DNA of 64,000 nucleotides, taken from TMP-86 sp044226865. Its GTDB lineage: Bacteria; Pseudomonadota; Gammaproteobacteria; Steroidobacterales; Steroidobacteraceae. Of this stretch, positions 32,636 through 40,963 are shown piece by piece (positions within the stretch are counted from its first letter, which is position 1; every line of letters starts with the position of its first letter). The translations under genes were made by a program, and so were the position numbers. The stretch lies in NCBI GenBank assembly GCA_044226865.1, contig JBGAGE010000001.1, positions 806,001 to 870,000 of the forward strand, read 5' to 3'. The notes beneath the pieces are model-generated. The model searched no databases. It saw only the letters and a program-made list of their open reading frames with translations, and was not told the DNA's origin.

Positions 32636-33901
32636 GGGCCGGCGGTGACTGGCGATCCAGGCCTCCACGTCCTCGAGTTTGCGCGGAAAGTCGCCGGTGA
32701 GCAGCTGGTAGCCGGTCTTGGTGATGAGCACTTCGTCTTCGATACGCACCCCGAATCCCTGCGAGGGCAGGTACACGCCGGGCTCCACGGTGATGACGGC
32801 GCCCACGGGCAGCGGCTTGTCGTACGAACCCGCATCGTGCACATCCAGCCCGACGAAATGACCGAAGCTGTGGATGAAATCGGCGAGGTAGCCGGCGCGG
32901 CGCAGGGATTGCTCGGCCGCGAACTGCAGGTCGGCCATGCTCACGCCCGGCTTGATGGCGGCGAAGATGTCCTCCTGCGCCTGGTACACGGCGCGATACA
33001 CCTTGGCCTGCTCGGGCGTGAAATGCCCGGAGACCGGGTAGGTGCGGGTGACATCGGAGGCATAGCGGCCGTACTCCGCGGCGGCGTCCGAGACCACCAG
33101 ATCGCCGTCCTTGAGGAGGCGTGAATTCTTGTCCCAATGCAGCACGGCGCCGTTCGGGCCCGAGCCGACGATGGAGGGGTATGACAAGCCGGTGGCACCG
33201 GCGGCGTAGAACGCATACTCGAGCTGCGTCTGCACGTCGCGCTCCGACACGCCGGGCACGACCGCCTTCGCAATGGCTTCGTGGCCCTGGCGCGTGATGG
33301 CGATGGCGCGCTTCATGCGTTCGAGTTCCTCCGGTCCATGCGCGGCGCGAAGCTCACCGAGCAGGTCGCGCTTGTACACCACCTTCAGCCCGAAGCGCGA
33401 GGCCATGCGCAGCGCGAGATCCGCGTCATTGCGATCCTCCTTGCCCATCACGGCCGGTGCGATGATGGCCACGCAGTCCTGTTCGGCGCCGATGGCCTCG
33501 AGCAGGCCCTCGGGCGTGCCGCGCCTGACCTTGTCCACGGCGTATTTGTCGATGAGGTCGGGGGAGATGGCCTCACGCGGCCCGGTCCAGCGCTCGGCTT
33601 CCGGATCGCGCGATTTCAGGTACAGGATGGTCTTGTTGCGGGCCCGCTTGGGCGTCAGCGCGAGCCAGGCATCGGGTTCGTTGATGCCGGTGAGCCAGTA
33701 GAAGTCGCCGTCCTGGCGATAGTCTTCGGTGATGCCGGACAGCTGGCCTTGCGAGGCCAGCACGGCGACACAGTCGCCAATCTCCTTCATGACCCGCTCG
33801 CGGCGTTCGCGGTACACCGACGCCGGCAGGTCGGCGGCAGGCGTGGGCGCAGGATGCACGAAGCCTGCGGCCATGGCCGCGCTCATCAGAATGCTCAGCA
33901 T
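32633..33901 (-). CDS. Exported Xaa-Pro aminopeptidase-like M24B peptidase
   Basis: The 422 residues begin with a signal peptide (MLSILMSAAMAAGFVHPAPTPA). The creatinase/prolidase N-terminal domain spans about 25-180, and the pita-bread domain carries the dimetal ligands: two Asp in DLVVSDAAAEYGRYASDVTRT, His in HSFGHFVGLDVH, Glu in TVEPGVYLP and Glu in RIEDEVLIT. It would remove N-terminal residues preceding proline, outside the cytoplasm. It shares its 3' end with the regulatory site of mttB but is otherwise unconnected to methyl metabolism. The family call is firm; peptide preference is inferred. Confidence 0.88.
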   Translation of the reverse strand: MLSILMSAAMAAGFVHPAPTPAADLPASVYRERRERVMKEIGDCVAVLASQGQLSGITEDYRQDGDFYWLTGINEPDAWLALTPKRARNKTILYLKSRDPEAERWTGPREAISPDLIDKYAVDKVRRGTPEGLLEAIGAEQDCVAIIAPAVMGKEDRNDADLALRMASRFGLKVVYKRDLLGELRAAHGPEELERMKRAIAITRQGHEAIAKAVVPGVSERDVQTQLEYAFYAAGATGLSYPSIVGSGPNGAVLHWDKNSRLLKDGDLVVSDAAAEYGRYASDVTRTYPVSGHFTPEQAKVYRAVYQAQEDIFAAIKPGVSMADLQFAAEQSLRRAGYLADFIHSFGHFVGLDVHDAGSYDKPLPVGAVITVEPGVYLPSQGFGVRIEDEVLITKTGYQLLTGDFPRKLEDVEAWIASHRRP

Positions 33902-33946
33902 GGGCTCATCCCCCGGTCATTGGTATGAGCCTAGCGTGGCATGCGA

Positions 33947-35929
33947 TCAGGGCGCGGGCAACTCCGCCTCGATGGACGCGCCGGCGACGGTGCCGCTGAT
34001 CCGCGCAAGTCCGTTCGAGGTCACCTGGGGCCAGTTCACGCTTACCTCGCCATCAGCGCAGGGCGTGCCGGCGGCGTGCCAGGACAACGTGCCGCTGACG
34101 GATTCGCGCGCGCCGTGCCAGTCCAGGGTTCCCGACACCGGCAGGTCCTGGGTCCAGCGAACATCGGTCAGGGTCACGTGGGCGACGTCGTCCTGATGTT
34201 CGATGCGAAAGCTCCCGCCGCGCAGTCCCACGCCCTGGCCGCTGCTGTTGGCGCGCACGCGGGTCAACACGTCGGCCGCGGTTTGGACCGCCGCGGCCGC
34301 GCAACGCAACGCGGATTCGGCAGGCTGGCTGCCGGCGCGCGCCGTGGCCGGCGGCACCTGCGCGGCCGTGGCCGCGAAATCCGGCGCCAGCGGCACCTCC
34401 GCCACGCGCCATGCGCAACTCGTGTCGCCGCGCTCGAGCGTGCGCCAGAAATGCCGCACGATGCCCGCGGCGCAATCCGCGCGCGCGCGGCCCAATGCGT
34501 TGACGTGGAAACTGTTCGCCAGGATGACCTGATGGCCGCGCCGGAACGCGCGCGCCGCGGCTGCGCCATCCGCCACGGTGGTGATGTTGTCGAACTCGCC
34601 GGACAGCACCAGCACCGGCACATCCGGATATGCGGCGTCGGCCGGTCCCGCCTTGCCTGCCGGGTGTTGCGCATCCGGCGCAGGCCACTCGATGCATTGC
34701 TCGATGAAGGAATAGTCCAGCGGCACGCCGCGATATTCATCGAGCGTGAACGGCGCATACGCCAGCGGCTGCGCCGCGGCGCGTTCGCGCGCACGTTGCT
34801 CGAACTGTGCCCGGCGTTCCTCGACCGGCAGGGTCATGTCGAACACCTGTGGAGGATCCTGGCACATCACCGCGGCGGCCAGCCCCGCGCTCCAGCGCGT
34901 GATATCGCCCGACGGATCGCGCGAATCCACGCCGGCATGCGTCTCGGCCATCAGCCTCAGGAGCGGCGCCGCATCGCCGGACGCATAGGCGCGCGCGGCG
35001 GCGTCCGTTTCGCGCAAGGAGGCGTACGCCGGTGCGGCCGCGAACATCACCGTGGCCAGCATGGCGGGATCGGCATTGAAGTGCTGGAGCACGCCGTCGG
35101 CATCCGTGGCGGAGGCGGCATGGGGTTCGGCGCGCAAGCGTTGCAGTGCCGGCAGGATGTGCGCCATGGAATCGCCCGGCAGGCGCGCGCATTGCGGCGA
35201 GCGTGCGCAGGCGACGTTGAATTTCTCGCGCATCGCCGCTGCGTAGGTGGGGTACCACGCGTAGTCGGGGCCATTGAGCGGATAGGCGCCGTCGAGCACG
35301 ATGGATCGCAGGAGATCGCCATGGCGCACGGCGAATACTTGCGCAAAGTACGTGCCGTAGGAGTCGCCGTAGAGGTCGGCCTTTGGCAGGCGCAATGCAT
35401 CGAGGATCGCGGCCAGGTCGTCCGCCGCGTACGCGGTGCTGTACAAGGGGGCGCGTTCGCCCAGGGAGCGCCCGCATTCACCGATGATCTGCGTGGTCAC
35501 GCGCTCCGCCGCCTGCAGTTGCGGGCAGCTGACCGCGCCGGACTGCCCGGTGCCACGGTTGTCCATCAACAGCAAATCGTTGCGATCCTTGAACGGCGCA
35601 TACAGCGCGTAGTAATCATCGCGCGACAGCGAGCTGGGATAGCCAGGTCCACCCTCGGCCGCCACCATCACGCCGAAGGTGCGTCCCGGCGCGGTGTGGC
35701 GGTAGTACTCGAAATACACCGATATCTTGGCGCCTTGCGGTTGCAGGGGATCCAAGGGGCGTTCCAAGCGCCCGCAGTACCGCCGGGGAGGGCTGTCTTT
35801 CACGGCCGCACAATGGCTCAAGGTGAGGCTGCCTACTTCGAGGTTCTGCGCACGAGCGGGCGGGGCGACGCAGGCCCACAGCAGGGCCAGGAAGGGCAGG
35901 AAGAGCCGTGAAGGCAGAAGGTGGCGCAA
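33947..35929 (-). CDS. Exported alpha/beta-hydrolase (TAP/proline iminopeptidase-like)
   Basis: This is a 660-residue protein with a signal peptide (about 1-27, FLPFLALLWACVAPPARA). The alpha/beta-hydrolase core has the nucleophile elbow YGDSYGTYF, a late Asp in LSGEFDNIT and His in ILANSFHVNAL, giving a Ser-Asp-His triad; LLLMDNRGTGQSG is the usual oxyanion strand region. About 140 residues beyond the core form an extra C-terminal beta-rich segment of unknown role. Members with this layout are secreted peptidases or esterases. It sits 45 bases after the M24 peptidase gene on the same strand, possibly co-transcribed before it. Confidence 0.82.
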   Translation of the reverse strand: MRHLLPSRLFLPFLALLWACVAPPARAQNLEVGSLTLSHCAAVKDSPPRRYCGRLERPLDPLQPQGAKISVYFEYYRHTAPGRTFGVMVAAEGGPGYPSSLSRDDYYALYAPFKDRNDLLLMDNRGTGQSGAVSCPQLQAAERVTTQIIGECGRSLGERAPLYSTAYAADDLAAILDALRLPKADLYGDSYGTYFAQVFAVRHGDLLRSIVLDGAYPLNGPDYAWYPTYAAAMREKFNVACARSPQCARLPGDSMAHILPALQRLRAEPHAASATDADGVLQHFNADPAMLATVMFAAAPAYASLRETDAAARAYASGDAAPLLRLMAETHAGVDSRDPSGDITRWSAGLAAAVMCQDPPQVFDMTLPVEERRAQFEQRARERAAAQPLAYAPFTLDEYRGVPLDYSFIEQCIEWPAPDAQHPAGKAGPADAAYPDVPVLVLSGEFDNITTVADGAAAARAFRRGHQVILANSFHVNALGRARADCAAGIVRHFWRTLERGDTSCAWRVAEVPLAPDFAATAAQVPPATARAGSQPAESALRCAAAAVQTAADVLTRVRANSSGQGVGLRGGSFRIEHQDDVAHVTLTDVRWTQDLPVSGTLDWHGARESVSGTLSWHAAGTPCADGEVSVNWPQVTSNGLARISGTVAGASIEAELPAP

Positions 35930-36003
35930 GAGGAATTCCCCGGGAAATTAAGCCGTTCAGGCGGGTATTAAGCGTGCAATCGCGTCTCTCGGCAACCTTT
36001 CGA

Positions 36004-36032
36004 TTGACGCCCGGCGAGCCTTATTTTACACT
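36004..36032 (+). promoter_or_regulatory. Sigma-70-like promoter of the trimethyllysine dioxygenase operon
   Basis: In the 139-base divergent gap 35930-36068, TTGACG (36004-36009) and TACACT (36027-36032) are separated by 17 bases and point towards the dioxygenase gene. Transcription would start near 36039, 30 bases before ATG 36069. AGGAG at 36057-36061 is a strong ribosome-binding site. No TGNCGC repeat with 21-base spacing is present, so this operon is probably not under the same activator as the betaine genes. Confidence 0.5.
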
Positions 36033-36068
36033 CGTTCAACAAGGTTCATTCTGCCCAGGAGCACACCC

Positions 36069-37226
36069 ATGTTGAATCCCACCCAACCCGCCACGGAACA
36101 GGCCCTGTTGTTGAATTCCGCCAAGCTGGTCGATGGCGAAGTTGAAGTCACATGGAAGGGCAAGGTGAGCTCCAGCCGCTTTTCACCGTTCTGGCTGCGC
36201 GATCATTGCCATGCCAAGCACAGCCTGCACCCGGATACGCTGCAGCGCCAGGTGAACACCTTCACCATCCCCACGGACATCCAGCCCGGTCAGGTCGAGA
36301 TCGTCGATGGCGGCCGTGCGCTGCACATCGTCTGGAAGCACGATGGCGTGCGCAGCGAATTCCCCGCCGATTTCCTCTGGCAGATCGCGCAGACGGAAGG
36401 GCGGGAGGTTGCGCCCAAGCGGCGCCTGTGGGATCGCGCCTCCATGGGCGAGAAATTTCCCACCATGCCCTTCGAGCAGATCATGTCCGAGGACGCCGGC
36501 CTGCTGCGCTGGCTGGGCATGGTGGAGGAATACGGCTTCGCGCTTGCCAGCGGCCTGCCCGCCACGGTCGAGGCCACCGAGCAGCTGGCCAAGCGCGTGG
36601 GCTACGTGCGCTCCACCATCTTCGGCGGCATGTGGGATTTCACCGCGAACCTGGCGTTCAAGGACACGGCCTATACGCCGGTGGCCATCGGCCCGCACAC
36701 CGACGGCACCTATAGCCTGGATTCTCCGGGCTTCCAGATGTTCCACTGCCTGCAGTTCGACGGCGTGGGCGGGGAGAGCACGCTGGTGGACGGCTTCCGC
36801 GTGGCCGACCAGATCAAGCGCACCGATCCCATCTCCTTCGAGGTGCTCACGCAGGTCAAGGTGCCGGCGCAGTACCTGGGCGATGGCGTGCACCTGCGCG
36901 CCGAGCATCCCATCATCGCGGTGGATCACAACGGCGACTATCAGCAGGTGGCCTACAACAACTACGATCGCGCCCCGTTCAGGCTGCCGACGCCGCGCAT
37001 GAATGCCTTCTACAAGGCGCTGAAGTTGTGGGACAGCCTGGTGAACGATCCCGCCTACGAAATCGAGTTCCGCCTGGCGCCCGGCACCGCGCTGTTGTTC
37101 GACAACTGGCGCACGCTCCACGGCCGGCGCGCCTATCACGGGTTCCGCCGCCTGTGCGGCGCCTATTTGAACAAAGAGGACTTCGACAGTAAGCTGCGGG
37201 TGCTGCGCGCCGCGCAGGCCCGTTAA
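36069..37226 (+). CDS. Trimethyllysine dioxygenase-like 2-oxoglutarate/Fe(II) oxygenase
   Basis: The 385-residue protein belongs to the gamma-butyrobetaine/trimethyllysine hydroxylase family. Fe(II) ligands are His210 and Asp212 (GPHTDGTY) and His351 (DNWRTLHGRR). The landmarks VAYNNYDRA, HGRRAYHGFRRLCGAYL and WLRDHC resemble eukaryotic trimethyllysine hydroxylase (TMLHE) more than bacterial butyrobetaine hydroxylase, which has WLRDNCPCGDC and a different C-terminus. Predicted reaction: N6-trimethyllysine to 3-hydroxy-trimethyllysine with O2 and 2-oxoglutarate. The next gene, 16 bases on, is an aldolase able in principle to cleave that product. Butyrobetaine hydroxylase is the main alternative. 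Confidence 0.8.
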   Translation: MLNPTQPATEQALLLNSAKLVDGEVEVTWKGKVSSSRFSPFWLRDHCHAKHSLHPDTLQRQVNTFTIPTDIQPGQVEIVDGGRALHIVWKHDGVRSEFPADFLWQIAQTEGREVAPKRRLWDRASMGEKFPTMPFEQIMSEDAGLLRWLGMVEEYGFALASGLPATVEATEQLAKRVGYVRSTIFGGMWDFTANLAFKDTAYTPVAIGPHTDGTYSLDSPGFQMFHCLQFDGVGGESTLVDGFRVADQIKRTDPISFEVLTQVKVPAQYLGDGVHLRAEHPIIAVDHNGDYQQVAYNNYDRAPFRLPTPRMNAFYKALKLWDSLVNDPAYEIEFRLAPGTALLFDNWRTLHGRRAYHGFRRLCGAYLNKEDFDSKLRVLRAAQAR

Positions 37227-37242
37227 AGACCGTCATCCATCA

Positions 37243-38286
37243 TTGAACTTCACCAGCGATAACATCACCCCGGTCTGCGAGGAAGTATTGGCCGCGATCA
37301 ACGCGGCCAATGCCGGTAACGTCTCCTCCTATGGTGGTGATCCGTACACCCAGCGGCTCACGCAGAAGGTGGCGGAGGTGTTCGAAACCGATGCCGTGGT
37401 GTTTCCGGTCACCACCGGCACGGCGGCGAATGCGCTGTCCCTGGCGCAACTGGTGCCTCCCTTCGGCGCGGTGTATTGCCACGAGACCGCGCACATCGTC
37501 ACGGACGAATGCGGCGCGCCCGAGTTCTTTGCCGGCGGCGCCAAGCTCATTGGCCTTGCGTCGGCGGACGGACGCATCCGGCCCGAGCAGATCGAGGCCG
37601 GCGTGGCCTTCGCCACCGACATGGGCGTTCACCACGTCAAGCCAGCCGCCGTGAGCCTGACCCAGGCCACCGAATTCGGAACCGTCTACAGCCCGTCCGA
37701 CGTCGCCGCCATCGCCGCGACGGCGCGGGCGGCGGGCCTGGCCCTGCACATGGATGGCGCGCGCTTCGCCAACGCCGTGGCCCACCTGGGATGCTCGCCG
37801 GCGCAGCTCACCTGGAAGAGCGGCGTGCAGGTGCTCTCCTACGGCGCCACCAAGAACGGTGCGCTGTGCGCAGAAGCGGTGGTCTTCTTCGACAAGGACC
37901 TGGCGCGCGATTTCGACCGCCGGCGCAAGCAGGCCGGGCACCTGTGGTCGAAGATGCGTTTCGTCAGTGCGCAGTTGCTGGCGAGCTTCGAGAACGAGTT
38001 GTGGCTGCGCAATGCGCGGCATGCCAACGGCATGGCCACGAAGCTGTCGCAAGGGATGGCGGCGCTGCGTGGCGTGCGACTGCTGCAGCCTGTGCAGGCG
38101 AATGAGATCTTCGCGTCTCTCCCGGAGCGCATGGCCACGGCGCTCGAATCCGCCGGGTTCGGTTTTTATCGCTGGCCGCTGTGCCCGGTGAACGCGGGTG
38201 AAGTGCCCATTCGCCTGGTCTGCTCCTATGCCACCCGCGAGGTCGAGGTGGACGCCCTGGTGCAGGCCGCGGCGAAGCTGGCTTGA
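37243..38286 (+). CDS. Threonine-aldolase-family PLP enzyme, possible 3-hydroxy-trimethyllysine aldolase
   Basis: This 347-residue fold-type I PLP enzyme resembles low-specificity threonine aldolase: start NFTSDNITPVCEEVLAAI, PVTTGTAANALSL, LHMDGARFANA (Asp171, Arg174) and the Schiff-base lysine Lys204 in SYGATKNGA. The start is TTG at 37243; no ATG or GTG is available in frame upstream, and the family consensus begins there. Threonine aldolases or SHMT perform the second step of carnitine synthesis, splitting 3-hydroxy-trimethyllysine to glycine and 4-trimethylaminobutyraldehyde. The direct pairing with the dioxygenase supports that role (inference); ordinary threonine or beta-hydroxy amino acid cleavage is the alternative. 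Confidence 0.82.
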   Translation: MNFTSDNITPVCEEVLAAINAANAGNVSSYGGDPYTQRLTQKVAEVFETDAVVFPVTTGTAANALSLAQLVPPFGAVYCHETAHIVTDECGAPEFFAGGAKLIGLASADGRIRPEQIEAGVAFATDMGVHHVKPAAVSLTQATEFGTVYSPSDVAAIAATARAAGLALHMDGARFANAVAHLGCSPAQLTWKSGVQVLSYGATKNGALCAEAVVFFDKDLARDFDRRRKQAGHLWSKMRFVSAQLLASFENELWLRNARHANGMATKLSQGMAALRGVRLLQPVQANEIFASLPERMATALESAGFGFYRWPLCPVNAGEVPIRLVCSYATREVEVDALVQAAAKLA

Positions 38287-38293
38287 CCGTCTC

Positions 38294-38319
38294 GGCCGGC
38301 CTGACCGCCTGAGCCGGCC
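38294..38319. terminator. Hairpin between convergent aldolase and Zorya-like genes
   Basis: GGCCGGC (38294-38300) and GCCGGCC (38313-38319) form a perfect 7-bp GC stem with a 12-base loop in the 48-base convergent gap. It has no T-run on either side. It may help terminate one or both operons. Confidence 0.35.
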
Positions 38320-38334
38320 TCACGGCCGCAGCGG

Positions 38335-38907
38335 TTACAGCTTTGGAAATCGCCCCGTGTCGCCGCCCGATTCCTGGTTCTCGATGGCGAGGTTGCGCCG
38401 GTAGCGCTCGAAAAAGCGCGGCACGGTGAAGGTTGCGGGCGCTGCATCGAAGGACAATTCGTGCAGGCAGGACTCGCAGGCCGGCAGGCGCTGCAGCGTG
38501 CGCTTGACCACCGTGCCATGCACCAGGTCCACCTGGAATTGGCCGTCCTCGCGCGCGGACACCGCATGTCGCGAAAAATTTGGATGTTCGCGCCAGGAAC
38601 GCACGTCGCTGCAATTGGAGAAATGAAACGGCGGCAACGCATTCCCATCGGGCCCCGGGTCGTGCATCAATGCATCGCGCGTGAACAGCAGCACGCGGCG
38701 GTCCTTGTAGGACAGGGTCTTGTCCGGCAACGGGCGCACCTCATCGAGGTAGCGGATGTCGATGCCATCGAGGATCAGTTGCTCCAGCTCGCGCACGGTG
38801 AAGCGATACGGATTCACCGACAACCGGAAGCTCCCCAGCTCGCGCGCGCCCATCTGCGCGCGCAGGTCGTTCAGGGCCGGGTCTTCGAGGAAATTCGGCA
38901 GGCGCAT
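38335..38907 (-). CDS. Small Cys/His protein, third gene of the Zorya-like cassette
   Basis: I do not recognise this 190-residue protein as a named family. It is soluble by composition, with no membrane segment or signal. A possible zinc site is formed by His95 and Cys99 (FHFSNC) with Cys144 and Cys147 (CESC), a treble-clef-like H-x3-C...C-x2-C arrangement seen in some HNH-type and other zinc folds; the catalytic His/Asn of an HNH nuclease cannot be pointed out. It starts one base after the stop of the MotB-like gene, so it is surely co-translated with the motor pair. By analogy with Zorya it would be the effector or regulator (inference). ATG 38907 was preferred over in-frame upstream starts inside the previous gene. 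Confidence 0.75.
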   Translation of the reverse strand: MRLPNFLEDPALNDLRAQMGARELGSFRLSVNPYRFTVRELEQLILDGIDIRYLDEVRPLPDKTLSYKDRRVLLFTRDALMHDPGPDGNALPPFHFSNCSDVRSWREHPNFSRHAVSAREDGQFQVDLVHGTVVKRTLQRLPACESCLHELSFDAAPATFTVPRFFERYRRNLAIENQESGGDTGRFPKL

Positions 38908-38908
38908 G

Positions 38909-39631
38909 TCACTCCTGGCGCGAGGTCTCGAGGATGTTGGCGATGCGCGTCTCGGCATCGGTGCGCACGCGGAATTCCACGCGGCGCGAGCGTTGCGCAT
39001 CCTCGTGCCGGCCCGCGTCGAGAATCGGCCGGGAGGAGGAAAGGCCGTTCGCCGTGAGAAATCGCGTGAGCCAGGGCCGATGTTCCTGCACCGTGGGCAG
39101 ACTCAACACATAGCTCAAGGTGGAACGGGTGCGCGCCTGCGACAATTCCATGTTGTGGAAGTAGGCGTCTTTCGGCGAGGTCGAACCGGTCCAATCGGAA
39201 GACGTGTGCCCTTCGATGCGCAGCTCGGTGATCGAGCTGCGATAGCGGGGCGAGGTCATGATGCGCACGTAGCGCGGAAAGAAATCCGCCAGGATGGCCT
39301 TGAACTCGGGCTTCAATTCCGCGCTGCCGGTGGCGAACAGCACTTCGGGTTCGGTGAAGCGGATGGTGAGATCTGAGCGGATGAGTTGCGCCTTCCAGCG
39401 CGGCAGGTCGATCTGGAACTCATGGTTCAGGTCATCGTAGAGGGAATTGCGGATCTGGTTGTAGACGATGGCGACGTTGCGGATGCGGTCCGCGTCGGCC
39501 TCCACCTTCAACATGTACATCACGGCGATCAGCAGGAAGATGACCATGAGGCCGGTCATCAGGTCGCTCAAGGGGATCCAGTGCGTCTCCTGCGACAGCG
39601 GCTGCGAGACGTCCAGGCGGCGGCTGGCCAT
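38909..39631 (-). CDS. ZorB/MotB-like OmpA-domain membrane protein
   Basis: The protein has 240 residues with a single membrane helix (about 20-42). Its start PLSDLMTGLMVIFLLIA contains Asp23 in the SDLM(S/T)G context of ZorB, the residue expected to conduct ions. A periplasmic OmpA-like peptidoglycan-binding domain follows (about 90-225), with VLFATGSAELKP, LRIEGHTSSDW and RRVEFRVRT. It would anchor a ZorA/MotA-like ring to the cell wall. It lies 3 bases after the ZorA-like gene. A flagellar MotB is excluded by the lack of any flagellar genes and by the partner's architecture. Confidence 0.85.
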   Translation of the reverse strand: MASRRLDVSQPLSQETHWIPLSDLMTGLMVIFLLIAVMYMLKVEADADRIRNVAIVYNQIRNSLYDDLNHEFQIDLPRWKAQLIRSDLTIRFTEPEVLFATGSAELKPEFKAILADFFPRYVRIMTSPRYRSSITELRIEGHTSSDWTGSTSPKDAYFHNMELSQARTRSTLSYVLSLPTVQEHRPWLTRFLTANGLSSSRPILDAGRHEDAQRSRRVEFRVRTDAETRIANILETSRQE

Positions 39632-39634
39632 CGT

Positions 39635-40843
39635 TTAGGATACGCGCGAGGACTGCAGCACCCGCTGCAGCTGCGCCGTCAGCGGGGTGTAGTCCTGCAC
39701 GAACTTCTGCGACAGCGCCGTGAGCTGCCGTCCCAGGGATTCGATGGAGCGGCGCAATTCCTCTTCCAATGCCTTGTCGAGCAGGATGATGTGCTTGCGC
39801 GATTCCTCGGTGGCCTGGCGCACCTGGTCGTTGAGGTGATCGCCGGCGGTCTTCAACGTGGCGGTGAGCAGGTGCGCGGAGGTCTTCACCGCGTCTGACA
39901 CGCGCTCGTTGTTGGCCTTCACGCCGTCCTCCAGCTGCTGCGTCATCTGCAGGATACGGTCCTCGATCTGCGGCAGGCCGGTGGAAGCCTTGTCGATGAG
40001 CGTGGCGAAGGCCTGGAGCGAGCCTTCCATGCGCTCCCGCTGCCCCTCGATGCCCTGCAGGATGCCGGCCAGCGACTGCGCCACGTTGTTGAAGACCGAG
40101 GCCTTGTTGACCAGGTCGGCGTAGCGCAGGGAAGCTTCGCTCATGTTCTTGCGCGTCACCGTCTCTTGTTCGATCAGCGCGTTCAACTGCAACTCGTAGC
40201 GCTGCTGCCACAGCAGCAGCTTGCCCACGGCGGCGTTCAGCTGCTTGAAGTTCTCGCCGAACTGCTCGTTGATCTTGGTGTTGAAGTCCTTGATGACTTC
40301 CTGCAGCGCCTGGATCAGCGCCTTGGAGTTGGATTCAGCCACCTTCTGTGCGTACTTCTCGAACGAGGCGGTGAGCGAATCGAGCTTGCGGTTGTTGTCC
40401 TCGCGCAGGCGCGCGAGCTGCCCGATGACCCCGCCTTCGTCCTTGCCGGCCAGGGTGGCATTGAGGCGGGCCAATTGATCGGCCAGGTCGTCCACCGTGG
40501 CGCCGCCCTCGGAGCCGTCCGCCGCGGCTTCCGGATCGCCGAACAGGATATGCCGCGCCTTGATGGTGAGTGCGAAGCCGATGCCCACCACCGACGCCCA
40601 GAACGAGGTGCGGATGCCCTGCAGCAAATGCGGCACGCCGGCCTTGACGTTGTTCGGATCGAAATCCAGCAAGCCCCAGGCGATGCCGGCGAAGCAGAAG
40701 AAGATGCCGAGCGTGGTGAGCAGGGTGGGACCCAGGACGGTGGAGCGGCGCGACCAGCGGATGTGGAAGGCGAGGCCGGCGATGGCGATGAGCGCAATCG
40801 CGAATTCGGTGAGCGGATTCAGTGAATCCCACAGTTTTAGCAT
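39635..40843 (-). CDS. ZorA/MotA-like channel protein with long coiled-coil tail
   Basis: This 402-residue protein has three or four membrane helices in its first 100 residues (about 12-26, 36-60, 80-98) in a MotA/TolQ/ExbB arrangement. About 290 residues of continuous predicted helix and coiled coil follow, rich in Gln, Leu, Lys and Glu. Such a long cytoplasmic tail is the mark of ZorA rather than MotA or ExbB, although classical type I ZorA is longer (about 700). With the downstream MotB-like and Cys/His proteins it forms a compact minus-strand operon. A defence function is inferred by analogy; a TolQR-like envelope role is the alternative. Confidence 0.82.
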   Translation of the reverse strand: MLKLWDSLNPLTEFAIALIAIAGLAFHIRWSRRSTVLGPTLLTTLGIFFCFAGIAWGLLDFDPNNVKAGVPHLLQGIRTSFWASVVGIGFALTIKARHILFGDPEAAADGSEGGATVDDLADQLARLNATLAGKDEGGVIGQLARLREDNNRKLDSLTASFEKYAQKVAESNSKALIQALQEVIKDFNTKINEQFGENFKQLNAAVGKLLLWQQRYELQLNALIEQETVTRKNMSEASLRYADLVNKASVFNNVAQSLAGILQGIEGQRERMEGSLQAFATLIDKASTGLPQIEDRILQMTQQLEDGVKANNERVSDAVKTSAHLLTATLKTAGDHLNDQVRQATEESRKHIILLDKALEEELRRSIESLGRQLTALSQKFVQDYTPLTAQLQRVLQSSRVS

Positions 40844-40906
40844 GGGCGCATGCTACGCAAGCCCTCAGGGTGCCGCAATGCGTTAGGGGAACAGCCTAAT
40901 GCGCGG

Positions 40907-40963
40907 CGACTTGATTGCTCACTCAACTCGGCGTAGCCTCGACTTGAGTGAGCAATCAAGTCG
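40907..40963. promoter_or_regulatory. Perfect 20-bp inverted repeat, probable TetR operator
   Basis: Arms 40907-40926 and 40944-40963 are perfect reverse complements (20 of 20) around a 17-base spacer. The right arm contains the GTG start codon of the TetR gene (40948) and its first five codons. Each arm is itself a near-palindrome of the form TTGAnTGnnCAnTCAA, so the structure offers two operator sites for two TetR dimers. Binding would block both transcription and initiation of the tetR-SRPBCC operon. The rest of the gap 40844-40906 holds nothing obvious. Confidence 0.75.

Noticed and set aside
36069..37226. Gamma-butyrobetaine hydroxylase as first choice
   Set aside because: The C-terminal signatures and the adjacent aldolase fit trimethyllysine dioxygenase better; kept as the alternative.
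38909..40843. Flagellar motor MotAB or TolQR
   Set aside because: No flagellar or tol/pal genes are nearby. The long coiled-coil tail of the channel protein and the SDLMTG motif fit ZorAB better.
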